A DNA stretch of 63,560 nucleotides from Solobacterium sp. (GCA_024680365.1 JAILCN010000030.1:1-63560); one strand, 5' to 3'. Shown: positions 25,990-35,918, counted from the first letter of the stretch. Notes: generated by a model not told the origin, from the letters alone. Numbers and translations: made by a program.

Positions 25990-26421
25990 ATGTTTATCGG
26001 TGAATACAGACATACTCTGGATGCCAAAAACAGACTGATTATTCCCGTTAAGTTCCGCGATCAGCTCGGAGACAGTTTCATCGTGACCAAAGGCCTGGAC
26101 GGCTGTCTTGCTGTCTATACCGAAGACAGATGGATGAACATGATCGCAAAGCTGGAACAGATCCCCTCCACGAAAAAAGAAGCAAGACTGTATATGAGAA
26201 GCCTCACTTCCAAAGCGGCTGAATGTTCACTTGACAAGATGGGCAGGATCCAGCTTCCCCAGTATCTGGTACAGACTGCAGGCATCGACAAGAACTGCGC
26301 CGTGATCGGAGCAGCTGATCATGTTGAGATCTGGCCGGAAGACAGGTGGGATCAGTATGATGAGGATTCTTCCGATTCCTTTGAGACAGTAGCGGAAACG
26401 CTGACGGAGTATCTGCAGTAA
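25990..26421 (+). CDS. mraZ: Transcriptional regulator MraZ
   Basis: This is the first gene of the division and cell-wall cluster and its autorepressor. ATG 25990 starts MFIGEYRHTLDAKNRLIIP; the track start 204 bases upstream would run through the rpmF terminator and the operator. Two SpoVT/AbrB-like halves are visible: DAKNRLIIPVKFR and LDKMGRIQLPQYL. Length is 143 residues, standard. Its stop shares one base with the rsmH start (TAATG). Confidence 0.96.
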   Translation: MFIGEYRHTLDAKNRLIIPVKFRDQLGDSFIVTKGLDGCLAVYTEDRWMNMIAKLEQIPSTKKEARLYMRSLTSKAAECSLDKMGRIQLPQYLVQTAGIDKNCAVIGAADHVEIWPEDRWDQYDEDSSDSFETVAETLTEYLQ

Positions 26422-27356
26422 TGGAACACGTAAGCGTACTTCTGGAAGAAACAGTCAGTCTGCTTCAGGTGAAGCCGGACGGCATCTATGCCGACGGCAC
26501 ACTCGGCAGGGGAGGACATGCCCGTCTCCTTCTGTCAAAGCTTCACAGCGGGCATCTGTATGCATTTGATAAAGATGAACAGGCGATTGAAGAATCCAAA
26601 GTGAATCTTCATGAATATCTGGACAAAGTCACGATGATCCACAGTGATTTCAGGGCGATGAAGGAAGAGCTCGCAAGCCGCGGAGTATACGAGGTCGACG
26701 GTATTATGATGGACCTCGGAGTCAGTTCTCCGCAGTTCGATGATCCTTCCCGGGGGTTCAGCTACAGGCAGGATGCCAGGCTGGATATGCGCATGGACCG
26801 GAGTCAGACGCTGGATGCGTATACGATCGTCAATACGTATCCGAAGCAGGAACTGATCAGGGTTCTGAGAGATTACGGGGAAGAGCGGTATGCATCCTCC
26901 ATTGCCGGAAATATTGAAAGGATCCGCAGGGACCATCCCATCGAGACGACCATGCAGCTGGTTGAAGCGGTGCGCTCAGCACTTCCGGCAAAAGAGCTCA
27001 GGAAGAAGGGGCATCCCGCAAAACAGACATTCCAGGCGCTCAGGATCGAAGTCAATGATGAACTGAACGCTTTGCGGAAAGGCCTTGAAGAAGCACTTGA
27101 TCTTCTCGCGCCGGGCGGACGCTGCGCCGTCATCACGTTTCACTCACTGGAAGACAGGATCGTGAAACAGACATTTAAAGATTACTCCTCTGCTCCATTT
27201 GTAGAGCCCAAGTTGCCGCTGACGGCCGAGCAAATGGAGCAGGCCTCCTTCCATCTGGTCACCGCAAAACCGGTGACGGCAACAGAGGAGGAACTGAATG
27301 AAAATCATCGCTCGCACAGTGCGAAGCTTCGTGTAATAGAAAGAATAAGGGGATAG
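26421..27356 (+). CDS. rsmH: 16S rRNA (cytosine-1402-N4) methyltransferase
   Basis: This SAM-dependent enzyme methylates C1402 in the ribosomal decoding centre. It has the family start EHVSVLLEETVSLL, the SAM loop YADGTLGRGGHARLLL, and MMDLGVSSPQFDDPSRGFSY. It ends near SHSAKLRVIERI. Length is 311 residues, normal. It overlaps mraZ by one base and is followed within six bases by ftsL. Confidence 0.97.
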   Translation: MEHVSVLLEETVSLLQVKPDGIYADGTLGRGGHARLLLSKLHSGHLYAFDKDEQAIEESKVNLHEYLDKVTMIHSDFRAMKEELASRGVYEVDGIMMDLGVSSPQFDDPSRGFSYRQDARLDMRMDRSQTLDAYTIVNTYPKQELIRVLRDYGEERYASSIAGNIERIRRDHPIETTMQLVEAVRSALPAKELRKKGHPAKQTFQALRIEVNDELNALRKGLEEALDLLAPGGRCAVITFHSLEDRIVKQTFKDYSSAPFVEPKLPLTAEQMEQASFHLVTAKPVTATEEELNENHRSHSAKLRVIERIRG

Positions 27357-27361
27357 GGAAC

Positions 27362-27685
27362 ATGGCAAGGATCGTAAAGACAAAGAAAACAAGAAAGGCA
27401 TTCCAGCTGCAGAATTTCGCGCTGATGCTGATGCTCTTTTCCAGCGCGCTGTATCTTGCCAGCTCACTGTTCCTCAGATCATACAACAACCGTCTGAGCA
27501 CACAGAAACAGTCGATCGAAAATCAGATCGCTGTACTGGAGCAGCAGAACAAATCAGCTGAAGTGGAAATCGCAAAACTGAGCTCAGCTGACAGGATCGA
27601 TGAGATCGCTTCCGCAAACGGGATGACAGTCAACCAGGATAACATTATAATGATTACGGACAAATCGTCCGATAACGGTGACTGA
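27362..27685 (+). CDS. ftsL: Cell division protein FtsL-like
   Basis: This 107-residue bitopic protein has a basic cytoplasmic N-terminus, one transmembrane helix (about residues 18-40) and an extracytoplasmic coiled coil with a leucine-zipper-like pattern (about 45-80). Sequence similarity in this family is low, so the call rests on topology and on its place between rsmH and a division PBP. It would bridge FtsB/DivIC and the septal PBP. Confidence 0.88.
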   Translation: MARIVKTKKTRKAFQLQNFALMLMLFSSALYLASSLFLRSYNNRLSTQKQSIENQIAVLEQQNKSAEVEIAKLSSADRIDEIASANGMTVNQDNIIMITDKSSDNGD

Positions 27686-27686
27686 A

Positions 27687-29861
27687 ATGAAAAAAGGAAA
27701 GCGTAATCATACGATACGAATGATACTGCTTACAACATTGGTCACATTGCTTCTGCTTGTAACCGATGTTTTTTTCGTTGCTGTGAAACAGGTTCATCCG
27801 CGCTCCGGCAAAGATCTTTCGGTATATGCGGAAGGAACGAATGTTGTAACAGAAACGATGAAGGCGGCGAGAGGAAATATCTACGACCGCAACGGCAATG
27901 TGATTGCTCAGGACAGCAGGACCTACAACATTGTCTGCATCCTGTATAAAGACCGTCCGACTGTCGGCGGCAAGATTGCCTATGTCAAGGACAAGGAAAA
28001 GACAGCACAGATCCTTTCGGAGATCCTGAAGATGGATTACCAGAAGATCCTTGATTTCCTGAACCAGGACAAATACCAGACAGAACTCGGGGAAAACGGC
28101 AGAAATCTTTCGAAGGATGTCAAGGAACAAATCGAAAGCTACAAGCTTCCCGGCATTGAATTTACGAATTCCATCCAGCGCGTGTATCCGATGGGTACCT
28201 TCGCGTCCAATCTGATCGGGTTTGCGACAGAAGATGAAAACAATGTCAGCACCGGCAAGATGGGACTGGAATTATATCTGAACGGATATCTCAGCGGTAC
28301 CGACGGATCCCGTACGTATCAGATCGATAAAAAAGGCTATGTGCTGCCCGGCATGAAAGAAACAGTGGTTCCCGCTGTCAACGGCAACAATGTCTACCTG
28401 ACGATCGATGCCGGCATTCAGACAACGCTGGAAGAAAGCATGAAAGAGACGACCCAGAAATATGAGGCAGACCGCGTCTGGGGCGGAGCGATGGAGATCG
28501 CTACCGGAAAGGTCATTGCCTGGGGACAGACACCGTCGTTTGACCTGAACACCCGTGAAGAGATCAAAGAATTCAACAACATCGGTGCGCAGCTTCCCTA
28601 TGAACCGGGTTCCACGCTGAAGACGTTCGTCTGGGCGGCTGCGGTCAACGAAGGAAAGTACGACGGCACAAAAACAACGAACGGAAACAAGTTCTGCTTC
28701 AACGGCAATGCGAACAACGATCCGGTGCGTGCTTCTGAAGGCAGCGCATACGGATGTATTTACAACGCGCACAAATATACATATAATAATCCATCGCTGG
28801 ATGAAGGCCTCTGGCGGTCCCTGAATACCGTAGCGGCAGCCATCCAGACCGAAGTCATTACACCGGCGGTCCATCTGGAGTATCTGAAGAAATTCGGTTT
28901 CTTTCAGAAAGTCAACACCGACGGACTTCCGGAAGATCCGGGAACGCTGAACTTTACCTGGCCGGCAGAAAAAGTCACTCTGACATACGGACAGGGTTCC
29001 ACCGTTACAATGCTGCAGCTGATGCAGGCATATTCCGCGATCTTCGGAAACGGCACCATGGTCAAGCCGTATTTCATCCAGTCGATCCGTGACGCCTATG
29101 ACAACACAAAAGTCATCTATCAGGCAGAAACGGAAACGACCGGTCAGCCGATCACGGCAGAGACAGCGAAAAAGATGCAGTCGATCCTGTCCGGCGTCAT
29201 CAACGATGACAGAGGTACAGGTAAGGCTTACCGCATTCCGGAATGCCGCCTGATCGGCAAGACAGGAACGACACAGGTCGCCAAGCAGGGCAACTATTCC
29301 TCGGGCAAGACGATCACGTCCCTGATGCTCGCGATGCCGGAAGAAAATCCTCAGGTCCTGGTTTACTATGCATTTGAAGCAGATGAAGTCAGAAATGCCC
29401 ATTTTGCCAACGAAGCAGCGAGATCGTTCCTGCGCAAGGTGGCAATGACATACGGCTTCTCCAGTGAACCGGCACCGGAAGAGAAGGAAAAAGAAGAAGA
29501 GATCGAGATCAATACCTATGAGATGCCCTCGCTGATCAATCATAGCTTGAAATACGCGGAAGCCAAACTGGAGCCTGCGCATGCTGAAACGATCGTTCTC
29601 GGTGAAGGCACAAGCATTATTGATCAGTTCCCGAAACCGGGAAGCTCGCTGTGCACGAATCAGAGAGTGTTCCTTCTGACCGACGTCAACAGTTTTGTCA
29701 TGCCTGATCTGACCGGGTGGACAAGGAAAGATGTGACCGGTCTCTGGTCCGCAAGCGGTTTTGCGTTCCAGCTGCAGGGAGAGGGAAAGGTCATCTCCCA
29801 GAACATTCCGCCGGGAACCGTAGTGACAAAGGGAAGTTCCATTATTGTCAGATTTGAATAG
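27687..29861 (+). CDS. pbpB: Septal penicillin-binding protein 2B/FtsI with two PASTA domains
   Basis: This transpeptidase cross-links septal peptidoglycan. ATG 27687 is two bases after the ftsL stop. It has one N-terminal transmembrane helix (about residues 12-35), a dimerisation domain (RGNIYDRNGNVIAQDSRTY) and a transpeptidase domain. The active-site motifs are Ser309 in PGSTLK, SLNT and KTGTTQ. Two C-terminal PASTA repeats begin with YEMPSLINHSL and FVMPDLTGW. Length is 724 residues, as in B. subtilis PBP2B. PASTA domains on the division PBP fit the Firmicutes pattern. Confidence 0.95.
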   Translation: MKKGKRNHTIRMILLTTLVTLLLLVTDVFFVAVKQVHPRSGKDLSVYAEGTNVVTETMKAARGNIYDRNGNVIAQDSRTYNIVCILYKDRPTVGGKIAYVKDKEKTAQILSEILKMDYQKILDFLNQDKYQTELGENGRNLSKDVKEQIESYKLPGIEFTNSIQRVYPMGTFASNLIGFATEDENNVSTGKMGLELYLNGYLSGTDGSRTYQIDKKGYVLPGMKETVVPAVNGNNVYLTIDAGIQTTLEESMKETTQKYEADRVWGGAMEIATGKVIAWGQTPSFDLNTREEIKEFNNIGAQLPYEPGSTLKTFVWAAAVNEGKYDGTKTTNGNKFCFNGNANNDPVRASEGSAYGCIYNAHKYTYNNPSLDEGLWRSLNTVAAAIQTEVITPAVHLEYLKKFGFFQKVNTDGLPEDPGTLNFTWPAEKVTLTYGQGSTVTMLQLMQAYSAIFGNGTMVKPYFIQSIRDAYDNTKVIYQAETETTGQPITAETAKKMQSILSGVINDDRGTGKAYRIPECRLIGKTGTTQVAKQGNYSSGKTITSLMLAMPEENPQVLVYYAFEADEVRNAHFANEAARSFLRKVAMTYGFSSEPAPEEKEKEEEIEINTYEMPSLINHSLKYAEAKLEPAHAETIVLGEGTSIIDQFPKPGSSLCTNQRVFLLTDVNSFVMPDLTGWTRKDVTGLWSASGFAFQLQGEGKVISQNIPPGTVVTKGSSIIVRFE

Positions 29862-29879
29862 TAGAAACAGAGGTAATAT

Positions 29880-30842
29880 ATGTATCTGAAGTTTGCAGCC
29901 GGTTTTCTGATCAGTCTGGTGATCGTGCTGATCGCAATGCCGCCGTTTATTGAATTTCTGAAAAAACTGAGCTTCCGCCAGAGCGTCAGCGAATACGCCC
30001 TGGAGGATGATCAGAAAAAAGCGGGTACACCGATCATGGGAGGCATCCTGTTCATCATCGTGCCGATCGTCGTTTCCCTGATCCTGGATCCGGGCGAATT
30101 CCTGCGTTTGGAAAACCTGACAGTGATCCTGGCGTTTGCCGGATACGGACTGATCGGCTTTATCGATGACTATCTGATCGCCGTCAAGAAAAACAATGAA
30201 GGCCTGACGCCGGCACAGAAATTCGGCCTGCAGCTGGTCCTTGCGATATTCTTCTTTCTCATGTACCAGAGCCGTACCGATCTGAATATCATCATCCCGG
30301 TAACGCATATCGCGCTGCCGATGGGCATCCTGTACTTTGTTCTAGTACTGCTGATGTTTACCGGTTCCTCCAACGCTGTCAATCTGACGGACGGCATGGA
30401 CGGTCTGGCGGCAGGTGTATCGCTGATCGCGCTGTGCGCATATCTTGTGATCGCTTTCAGAGGCGGAAGATATGACCTTTGCATCTTTATAGCAAGTCTC
30501 TGCGGCGCGCTGATCGGCTATCTGTATTACAACAAGAAGCCGGCCAGAGTATTTATGGGCGACACCGGCGCTCTGGCGCTGGGCGGTGTCCTGGCAGCGA
30601 TCGCGCTGGTCACGAAGACAGAGATCTGTCTGATCCTGATCGCCGGCGTTCCGGTCATCGAAACACTGTGCGTCATTATCCAGCAGGTATCCGTAAGAAC
30701 GGTGCATAAGAGAGTTTTCCGCTATACGCCGATCCATTATGCGTTCCGTCTGCGGGGAATGAGTGAGAAAAACATCGTGTATATGTTCTGGATCGCTGAG
30801 GCAGTTCTTGCCTGCATCGGTCTGTGGGCAGCACTTGTATAA
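29880..30842 (+). CDS. mraY: Phospho-N-acetylmuramoyl-pentapeptide-transferase
   Basis: This integral membrane enzyme makes lipid I from UDP-MurNAc-pentapeptide and undecaprenyl phosphate. About ten hydrophobic helices are present. Diagnostic motifs are KAGTPIMGG (about residues 42-50), NAVNLTDGMDGLAAG (about 164-178) and GDTGALALGG (about 227-236). Length is 320 residues, normal. A terminator follows, so the cluster ends here: murD, ftsW, murG, ftsQ, ftsA and ftsZ are not adjacent. Confidence 0.97.
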   Translation: MYLKFAAGFLISLVIVLIAMPPFIEFLKKLSFRQSVSEYALEDDQKKAGTPIMGGILFIIVPIVVSLILDPGEFLRLENLTVILAFAGYGLIGFIDDYLIAVKKNNEGLTPAQKFGLQLVLAIFFFLMYQSRTDLNIIIPVTHIALPMGILYFVLVLLMFTGSSNAVNLTDGMDGLAAGVSLIALCAYLVIAFRGGRYDLCIFIASLCGALIGYLYYNKKPARVFMGDTGALALGGVLAAIALVTKTEICLILIAGVPVIETLCVIIQQVSVRTVHKRVFRYTPIHYAFRLRGMSEKNIVYMFWIAEAVLACIGLWAALV

Positions 30843-30864
30843 CGGCTGAACAGCCGTTTTTTTG
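30842..30864 (+). terminator. Terminator of the mraZ-mraY operon
   Basis: ACGGCT-gaac-AGCCGT is followed by a run of T residues. Confidence 0.88.
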
Positions 30865-30955
30865 TATATTTTCAGAAGAATAAACGGGTTTGAAATGGTG
30901 CATGCATTCTTTTTTTGCATTTCCTGATTTTCTTTACACGATTCATCAAGTTTTT

Positions 30956-30964
30956 TGGTATAAT
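30956..30964 (+). promoter_or_regulatory. Extended -10 promoter of comN-secDF
   Basis: TGGTATAAT lies 24 bases before the comN-like start codon. The best -35 candidate (TTTACA at 30933) is spaced too far at 20 bases. Confidence 0.65.
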
Positions 30965-30987
30965 ACTTGAATTGTCAGGAGGAAGGC

Positions 30988-31278
30988 ATGGAATCAGCAG
31001 CATTTGATGTTAACAATACATTTGTTCAGCTGACAATGGTTCTGAAACTCCAGCAGCTGCAGAGAAGCGAACTGCCTTCGCTCCGATATGATATTCTGGA
31101 GGACTACGTAGCTCAGGAACTCTGGAAAAATGATACTCCGTATTCTTTACATCAGGCGGCAGATGATATACTTTCGGTAACTGCCAGCCAGATTGTCAGA
31201 TATCTGTCAAGACAGGCAGTAATTGACGGGGCAAAAATGAATCTTGAAGATTTCAAGGATGTCATTGGAGGGGATTAA
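30988..31278 (+). CDS. ComN-like post-transcriptional regulator
   Basis: This 96-residue protein starts at ATG 30988 after AGGAGG, seven codons inside the track ORF. The segment YDILEDYVAQELWKND followed by ADDILSVTASQIVRYLSRQAV fits the ComN/Post_transc_reg family. In Bacillus, ComN controls comE mRNA with DivIVA-dependent localisation, and its gene also sits beside secDF. The gene order is the strongest support; similarity judged by eye is moderate. Confidence 0.65.
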   Translation: MESAAFDVNNTFVQLTMVLKLQQLQRSELPSLRYDILEDYVAQELWKNDTPYSLHQAADDILSVTASQIVRYLSRQAVIDGAKMNLEDFKDVIGGD

Positions 31279-31283
31279 CGCGT

Positions 31284-33584
31284 ATGGCAAAACAAACCAA
31301 AAAAGGCAATCTGTTTACATTCTTCGGAATTGTAGTACTGATTGCTGTTCTGATCGGGACAACGTTCAACACGATCAAAAACGGTCTGAATCTGGGTCTT
31401 GATCTGCAGGGCGGATTTGAGATCCTGTATGAAGCTACACCGCTCAAGGAAGATGCAGACACTGATGTTGAAATGACATCGGTCATCAACAGCATTTCCA
31501 AGCGTATCAATGTTCTCGGTGTTTCTGAACCGTCAATTATCGTTGAAGGAAATAACCGTGTCCGGATCCAGCTGGCAGGCATCGAGGATCAGGAATCTGC
31601 CCGTGCCATGATCGGTACGACAGCGAACCTGACATTCCGCGATGTTGACGACAAGCTGCTGAGCGATTCCAGCGTACTGGTTGAAGGCGGTGCATCGCTT
31701 GCCTATGATGAAGGTCAGCCGATCGTCTGGCTGAAGATCAAGGATGACGCAAAGTTCGCTGAAATTACCAAGCAGATCGCTGCCAGATCATCGACAGGTG
31801 ACAACATCATGATCATCTGGCTCGACTGGGAGGAAGGCGACTCGTATAAAGCAGAACTCGAAAAAGTAAAGAAGGGTGAAGAGCCGAAGTATATTTCCGC
31901 TGCTTCCGTCAAACAGGAAATCAGCGGAAACTGCCAGATCTCCGGCAGCTTCACGGAAGCTGAAGCAAGAACACTTGCGAATCTGATCAACTCCGGATCT
32001 CTGCCGGTCAAGCTGACAGAACTCAGCTCCAACGTTGTCTCTGCACAGTTCGGTGCTGACGCGCTCAGAAAGACAGCTACGGCCGGTCTGATCGGCGTCG
32101 CTCTGATCGTTCTGTTCATGATCTTCAGATATCGTCTGCCCGGCATCGTCACAGCAGTCATGCTGTCGCTGTATATCTGGGCTGTATTCGGACTGTATTC
32201 CATGATGGGTGCAGTATTCACACTGTCCGGTATCGGCGCTCTTGTTCTCGGTATCGGTATGACGGTAGACGCGAACATTATCAGCTATGAACGTATCCGT
32301 CAGGAACTGTATAAAGGCAGAAGCATTCCCAATGCTGTAGCAGAAGGTCAGACACAGTCCTTCTCCGCAGTATTTGACGCGCAGTTCACAACACTGATCG
32401 CTGCCCTGATCATGTATGTCTGGGGCAACGGCGCTGTTAAGGGCTTTGCGACAATGCTCGTCATCACAGTTGTCATGACGCTTGTCCTGAACGTCGGATT
32501 CTCCAGATGGCTGCTCAGACTGATCGTCGGCAGCGGCGTCGCGGATGACAAGCCGGAATGGTTCGGCGTTGCCAGAAACCAGATTCCGGACATCTCCAAA
32601 GGACAGTCCCAGTTCTACACAGGCACACGTAAATTCGATTATGCTTCCAAGGCAAAATACGCGATCCGTACTGCGCTTGCAGTCATCGCTCTGGCGCTGG
32701 TCATGGGCTTTGTCAATCTCGGCTCCGGCAATGGATTCTTCAACCTCGGCATCGACTTCGCTTCCGGTACGAAACTGACGGTTTCTTCCGACAAGGCAGT
32801 TACAGTTGAAGATGTAGAAGCAAAGATCGTTGAACTCGGATACAAGGATTTCAAATATCAGGCATCCGGTGAAAACACAGTATATGCGACAACCAAGCAG
32901 GCGATCTCCACAGAAGAGCTGACAAAGATCAAGGCTGCTCTGAAAGAAGTTTACGGCGAAGAGCCGGGCGACAACGTCGTTACGCCGGTCGTCGGCAAAG
33001 ACCTCGTCCGCAACGCTATGATCCTGACGATCGTTGCCTGGATCGCAATGATGGCGTATGTCACATTCCGTTACGAATGGGATTATGCTCTCGGCTGCAT
33101 CGTTGCGCTGGTGCATGACGTTGCCATCGTTCTGGCACTGTTCGGCATCTTCCGCTTCGAAGTCAACACAGAGCTGATCTCCGTCCTGTTAACGATCATC
33201 GGTTACTCGATCAACAACTCCATCGTTGTATTTGACAGAGTCCGTGAAACAATGAAGGGCAAAAAGGGCAAGCTCTCCGCAGCTGACTATGACGCCGTTA
33301 CAAACGACTCCATGGATGCGACGATCAAGATGTCCATCAACAGCACGATCACAACGATGCTGCCGGTCATCATGCTCCTGATCATGGGAAGCAGATCGAT
33401 CTTCACATTCATCTTCGCGATGTTCGTCGGTCTGATCGCCGGTACGATCTCTTCCATCTTCGTTGCTCCGACAGTCTGGAGATGGGCAAGAGTCAACCTG
33501 CATAAGAACGACACAAAGAAGCCGAAGAAGAAGGCAAAGAAAGAAACACTCGACGAATATACATTCAAGGGTATCAATGCATAA
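31284..33584 (+). CDS. secDF: Fused protein translocase subunit SecDF
   Basis: This auxiliary membrane complex uses the proton gradient to pull exported proteins through SecYEG. SecD and SecF are one 766-residue chain, as in Firmicutes. The SecD half has LGLDLQGGFEILYE, a periplasmic domain and TLSGIGALVLGIGMTVDANI. The SecF half has NLGIDFASGTKLTV and LLTIIGYSINNSIVVFDRVRE. Twelve transmembrane helices are expected. The C-terminus is a lysine-rich tail. It shares an operon with the comN-like gene (five-base gap). Confidence 0.96.
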   Translation: MAKQTKKGNLFTFFGIVVLIAVLIGTTFNTIKNGLNLGLDLQGGFEILYEATPLKEDADTDVEMTSVINSISKRINVLGVSEPSIIVEGNNRVRIQLAGIEDQESARAMIGTTANLTFRDVDDKLLSDSSVLVEGGASLAYDEGQPIVWLKIKDDAKFAEITKQIAARSSTGDNIMIIWLDWEEGDSYKAELEKVKKGEEPKYISAASVKQEISGNCQISGSFTEAEARTLANLINSGSLPVKLTELSSNVVSAQFGADALRKTATAGLIGVALIVLFMIFRYRLPGIVTAVMLSLYIWAVFGLYSMMGAVFTLSGIGALVLGIGMTVDANIISYERIRQELYKGRSIPNAVAEGQTQSFSAVFDAQFTTLIAALIMYVWGNGAVKGFATMLVITVVMTLVLNVGFSRWLLRLIVGSGVADDKPEWFGVARNQIPDISKGQSQFYTGTRKFDYASKAKYAIRTALAVIALALVMGFVNLGSGNGFFNLGIDFASGTKLTVSSDKAVTVEDVEAKIVELGYKDFKYQASGENTVYATTKQAISTEELTKIKAALKEVYGEEPGDNVVTPVVGKDLVRNAMILTIVAWIAMMAYVTFRYEWDYALGCIVALVHDVAIVLALFGIFRFEVNTELISVLLTIIGYSINNSIVVFDRVRETMKGKKGKLSAADYDAVTNDSMDATIKMSINSTITTMLPVIMLLIMGSRSIFTFIFAMFVGLIAGTISSIFVAPTVWRWARVNLHKNDTKKPKKKAKKETLDEYTFKGINA

Positions 33585-33590
33585 GACGAA

Positions 33591-33620
33591 GCAGGCAGCG
33601 CGGAAACGCTGCCTGTTTTG
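33591..33620 (+). terminator. Terminator of secDF
   Basis: CAGGCAGCG-cggaaa-CGCTGCCTG is followed by TTTT. Confidence 0.8.
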
Positions 33621-33643
33621 GAAAAAAGGGAAAGGAGAAGCCT

Positions 33644-34315
33644 ATGAAAATCAAAGCTGTTCTGTTTGACTGCGACGGACTGATGTTCGATACGGAAAAC
33701 TATTCACACAGGATCTGGACAAGGATTGCGAAAGAAGAGGGCGTCAGACTGCCGGATGACTTTTTCATGATGATCACCGGAGCAGGACGCAAAAACACAG
33801 AGGCGTATATGAACAGCATCGAAGGGATCGAAAAAGTCATGCCCAGAGCGAGGGCTGAACGGTTTGACCTGGATGCGTTCCGGAAGATGGAAAAAGACGC
33901 TCTGACAAAGCCCGGTCTTGTCGAACTGACAAAATGGCTTCAGGCGCATGGCTACCTGACCGCTGTCTGTTCATCCAGCAATTCGGAATATGTTCATACA
34001 CTGATCTCAACAGTATCTGAAAAACTTGAATACGACGCTGTGGTCGGCGGCGATATGACGACCAGAGGCAAACCGGATCCCGAAATCTTTCTGCTTGGCG
34101 CAAAGACGCTCGGCGTCGCGCCGGAAAACTGTCTGGTGCTGGAAGATTCCAAGCAGGGCATCATCGCAGCCAGAAGGGCCGGAATGCATTCCTGCTTCAT
34201 TCCGGACACCGTGAAGCCGGACGCGGAAATGGAAGAATCGATCGAATACAGACGAGGCAGTCTGCGGGAAGTGATCGGGCTTCTTGAGGAAGAAAATGAA
34301 TATGGAAATGAATGA
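33644..34315 (+). CDS. HAD-family phosphatase, beta-phosphoglucomutase-like
   Basis: This subclass IA HAD hydrolase has the nucleophile motif LFDCDGLMFDTE at its N-terminus, motif II CSSSN (about residue 110), and the late motifs GKPDPEIFLLGAKTLG and LVLEDSKQGIIAA. Length is 223 residues, typical. Such enzymes dephosphorylate sugar phosphates or isomerise glucose phosphates; substrate is unknown. The start follows AAAGGAG. Its 3' end overlaps recJ by several codons. Confidence 0.88.
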   Translation: MKIKAVLFDCDGLMFDTENYSHRIWTRIAKEEGVRLPDDFFMMITGAGRKNTEAYMNSIEGIEKVMPRARAERFDLDAFRKMEKDALTKPGLVELTKWLQAHGYLTAVCSSSNSEYVHTLISTVSEKLEYDAVVGGDMTTRGKPDPEIFLLGAKTLGVAPENCLVLEDSKQGIIAARRAGMHSCFIPDTVKPDAEMEESIEYRRGSLREVIGLLEEENEYGNE

Positions 34316-35888
34316 ACTGAGGGAAAAAGAGATCACTGAACGATATCATACCGGTGTGCTTCTCGCCAGACTGATGGCAGCCTCCGGTCTTTCTGACAGT
34401 CAGATCGAAGAACTGATGGATCCGGATACTCATCTGTCAGATTCCGACGCACCGTGCATCAGAGCATGCTGCGACAGGATCCTTCAGGCTGCGCAGAACA
34501 AAGAGAAGGTGTTCATCGGCGGCGACTATGACGCGGACGGCATCTGTTCCACTGCGATCATGAAGAAAACACTGGATCTGCTGGGAATTGTCAGCGGCTA
34601 CTATATTCCTGACCGGTTCCGGGAAGGCTATGGCCTGAGTGAAAAAACAGTCCGTCTGGCGCATGAAAAAGGATATTCGCTGATCATTACCGTAGACAAC
34701 GGGATCAAGGCATATGAGGCAGTCAGCTGCGCGAAACAGCTCGGCATGGATGTGATCATCACCGATCATCACCGGATCGACGTCCTGCCGGAAGCAGATC
34801 TGATCGTTCACCCGGATTACATGGAAGAACAGTTTGCGTATCTTTCCGGTGCCGGCGTTGCTCTGGAGATCAGCCGGAAGCTGATCGGCAATGATGATTC
34901 GCTGACCGCCCTGGCTGCTGTGGCTGCGATCGGCGATGTGATGCCCCTGTGGCGGGAAACACGGAAGATCGTTCTGAACGGTCTCGACAGCATGAAGCGG
35001 GGTGTTCCGGCGCCGCTGTGCGCGCTTCTGTATACGCCGGGAAAAGCTGACTGGACATCCGTCGCATTCCAGATCGTGCCGAAGCTCAACAGCGTCGGCA
35101 GAATGAATGATCTTTCCAACGTCAACACTGTCGTCCGCTATCTTCTGCTGAATGACCGCGATGAGATCAGCCGCTTTGCTTCCCAGCTTGAACATGTGAA
35201 TACAGTCCGCAAACAGCTGTCCGCATCCATGACGAAAGAAGCGGAGAAGATGGTCACCGGAGAGCCGTTTGAGATCATCTTCAAGGATACGTTCCACGAA
35301 GGCATCTGCGGCCTGGCGGCAGGCAGGCTTGCCTCATCGCTGCACAAACCGGTCCTGATCATGGCGGAAGCAGAAGGCATGATCAAGGGAAGCGGCCGCA
35401 GCATCCCCGGCTTCGACATGTTTGCCTTCTTCAGCGACTTTGAAGAACTGCAGGCGTTCGGCGGCCATGAACAGGCCGTCGGCCTGAGTGTACGCAGAGA
35501 GGATCTCGCATCCTTCATCGAACATGCGCAGCGCAAGTTCAGTGAAACCGTGATCGAAGAAATTCCCGACACCCAGCGCCTGGTCCCTCTGCGGGCAGAT
35601 GAGATCACATTCGAAAACATCAGCAGCCTGGAACAGATCGCCTTGTATCCGAAAGAAATGAACGACATCCTCTTTGAACTGAAGGATCCGGTCATCTTAA
35701 GCCGCTATGATACTGCCAAAGTGACAAAGCTTGTCATCGAAGCGGATGAGGATACGGCAGATGTTGTGATCTATGCGTCAAAAGGCATCCGGGTGCCGGA
35801 AGATCCGCGGCGGATCTGCGGACGGCTGAGCATCAACCGCTGGCGTCAGAGCGTCCGCTGTCAGATCGATGCGGAATCTGTTGAATAG
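34302..35888 (+). CDS. recJ: Single-stranded-DNA exonuclease RecJ
   Basis: This is a 5'-3' single-strand DNA exonuclease for recombination and mismatch repair. The DHH-family motifs are GGDYDADGICSTAI (about residues 69-82), VDNG and ITDHHRID; the DHHA1 domain has GICGLAAGRL and KGSGRSIPGFDMF. Length is about 528 residues, close to the compact RecJ core. Three in-frame ATGs lie near the start (34296, 34302, 34308); 34302 is best spaced from AGGAAG. The gene overlaps the HAD gene, implying one operon. In Bacillus recJ is likewise followed by apt and relA. Confidence 0.92.
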   Translation: MEMNELREKEITERYHTGVLLARLMAASGLSDSQIEELMDPDTHLSDSDAPCIRACCDRILQAAQNKEKVFIGGDYDADGICSTAIMKKTLDLLGIVSGYYIPDRFREGYGLSEKTVRLAHEKGYSLIITVDNGIKAYEAVSCAKQLGMDVIITDHHRIDVLPEADLIVHPDYMEEQFAYLSGAGVALEISRKLIGNDDSLTALAAVAAIGDVMPLWRETRKIVLNGLDSMKRGVPAPLCALLYTPGKADWTSVAFQIVPKLNSVGRMNDLSNVNTVVRYLLLNDRDEISRFASQLEHVNTVRKQLSASMTKEAEKMVTGEPFEIIFKDTFHEGICGLAAGRLASSLHKPVLIMAEAEGMIKGSGRSIPGFDMFAFFSDFEELQAFGGHEQAVGLSVRREDLASFIEHAQRKFSETVIEEIPDTQRLVPLRADEITFENISSLEQIALYPKEMNDILFELKDPVILSRYDTAKVTKLVIEADEDTADVVIYASKGIRVPEDPRRICGRLSINRWRQSVRCQIDAESVE

Positions 35889-35912
35889 TGCACTATTTTG
35901 AAAGCTTTGATG

Positions 35913-35918
35913 TATAAT
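35913..35918 (+). promoter_or_regulatory. -10 element of apt
   Basis: TATAAT lies 39 bases before the apt start codon; no good -35 box is visible. Confidence 0.5.

Noticed and set aside
28272-30308. 678-residue minus-strand ORF opposite pbpB and mraY
   Set aside because: It spans two well-supported genes on the other strand and shows low-complexity His/Gln/Arg-rich text typical of shadow frames.
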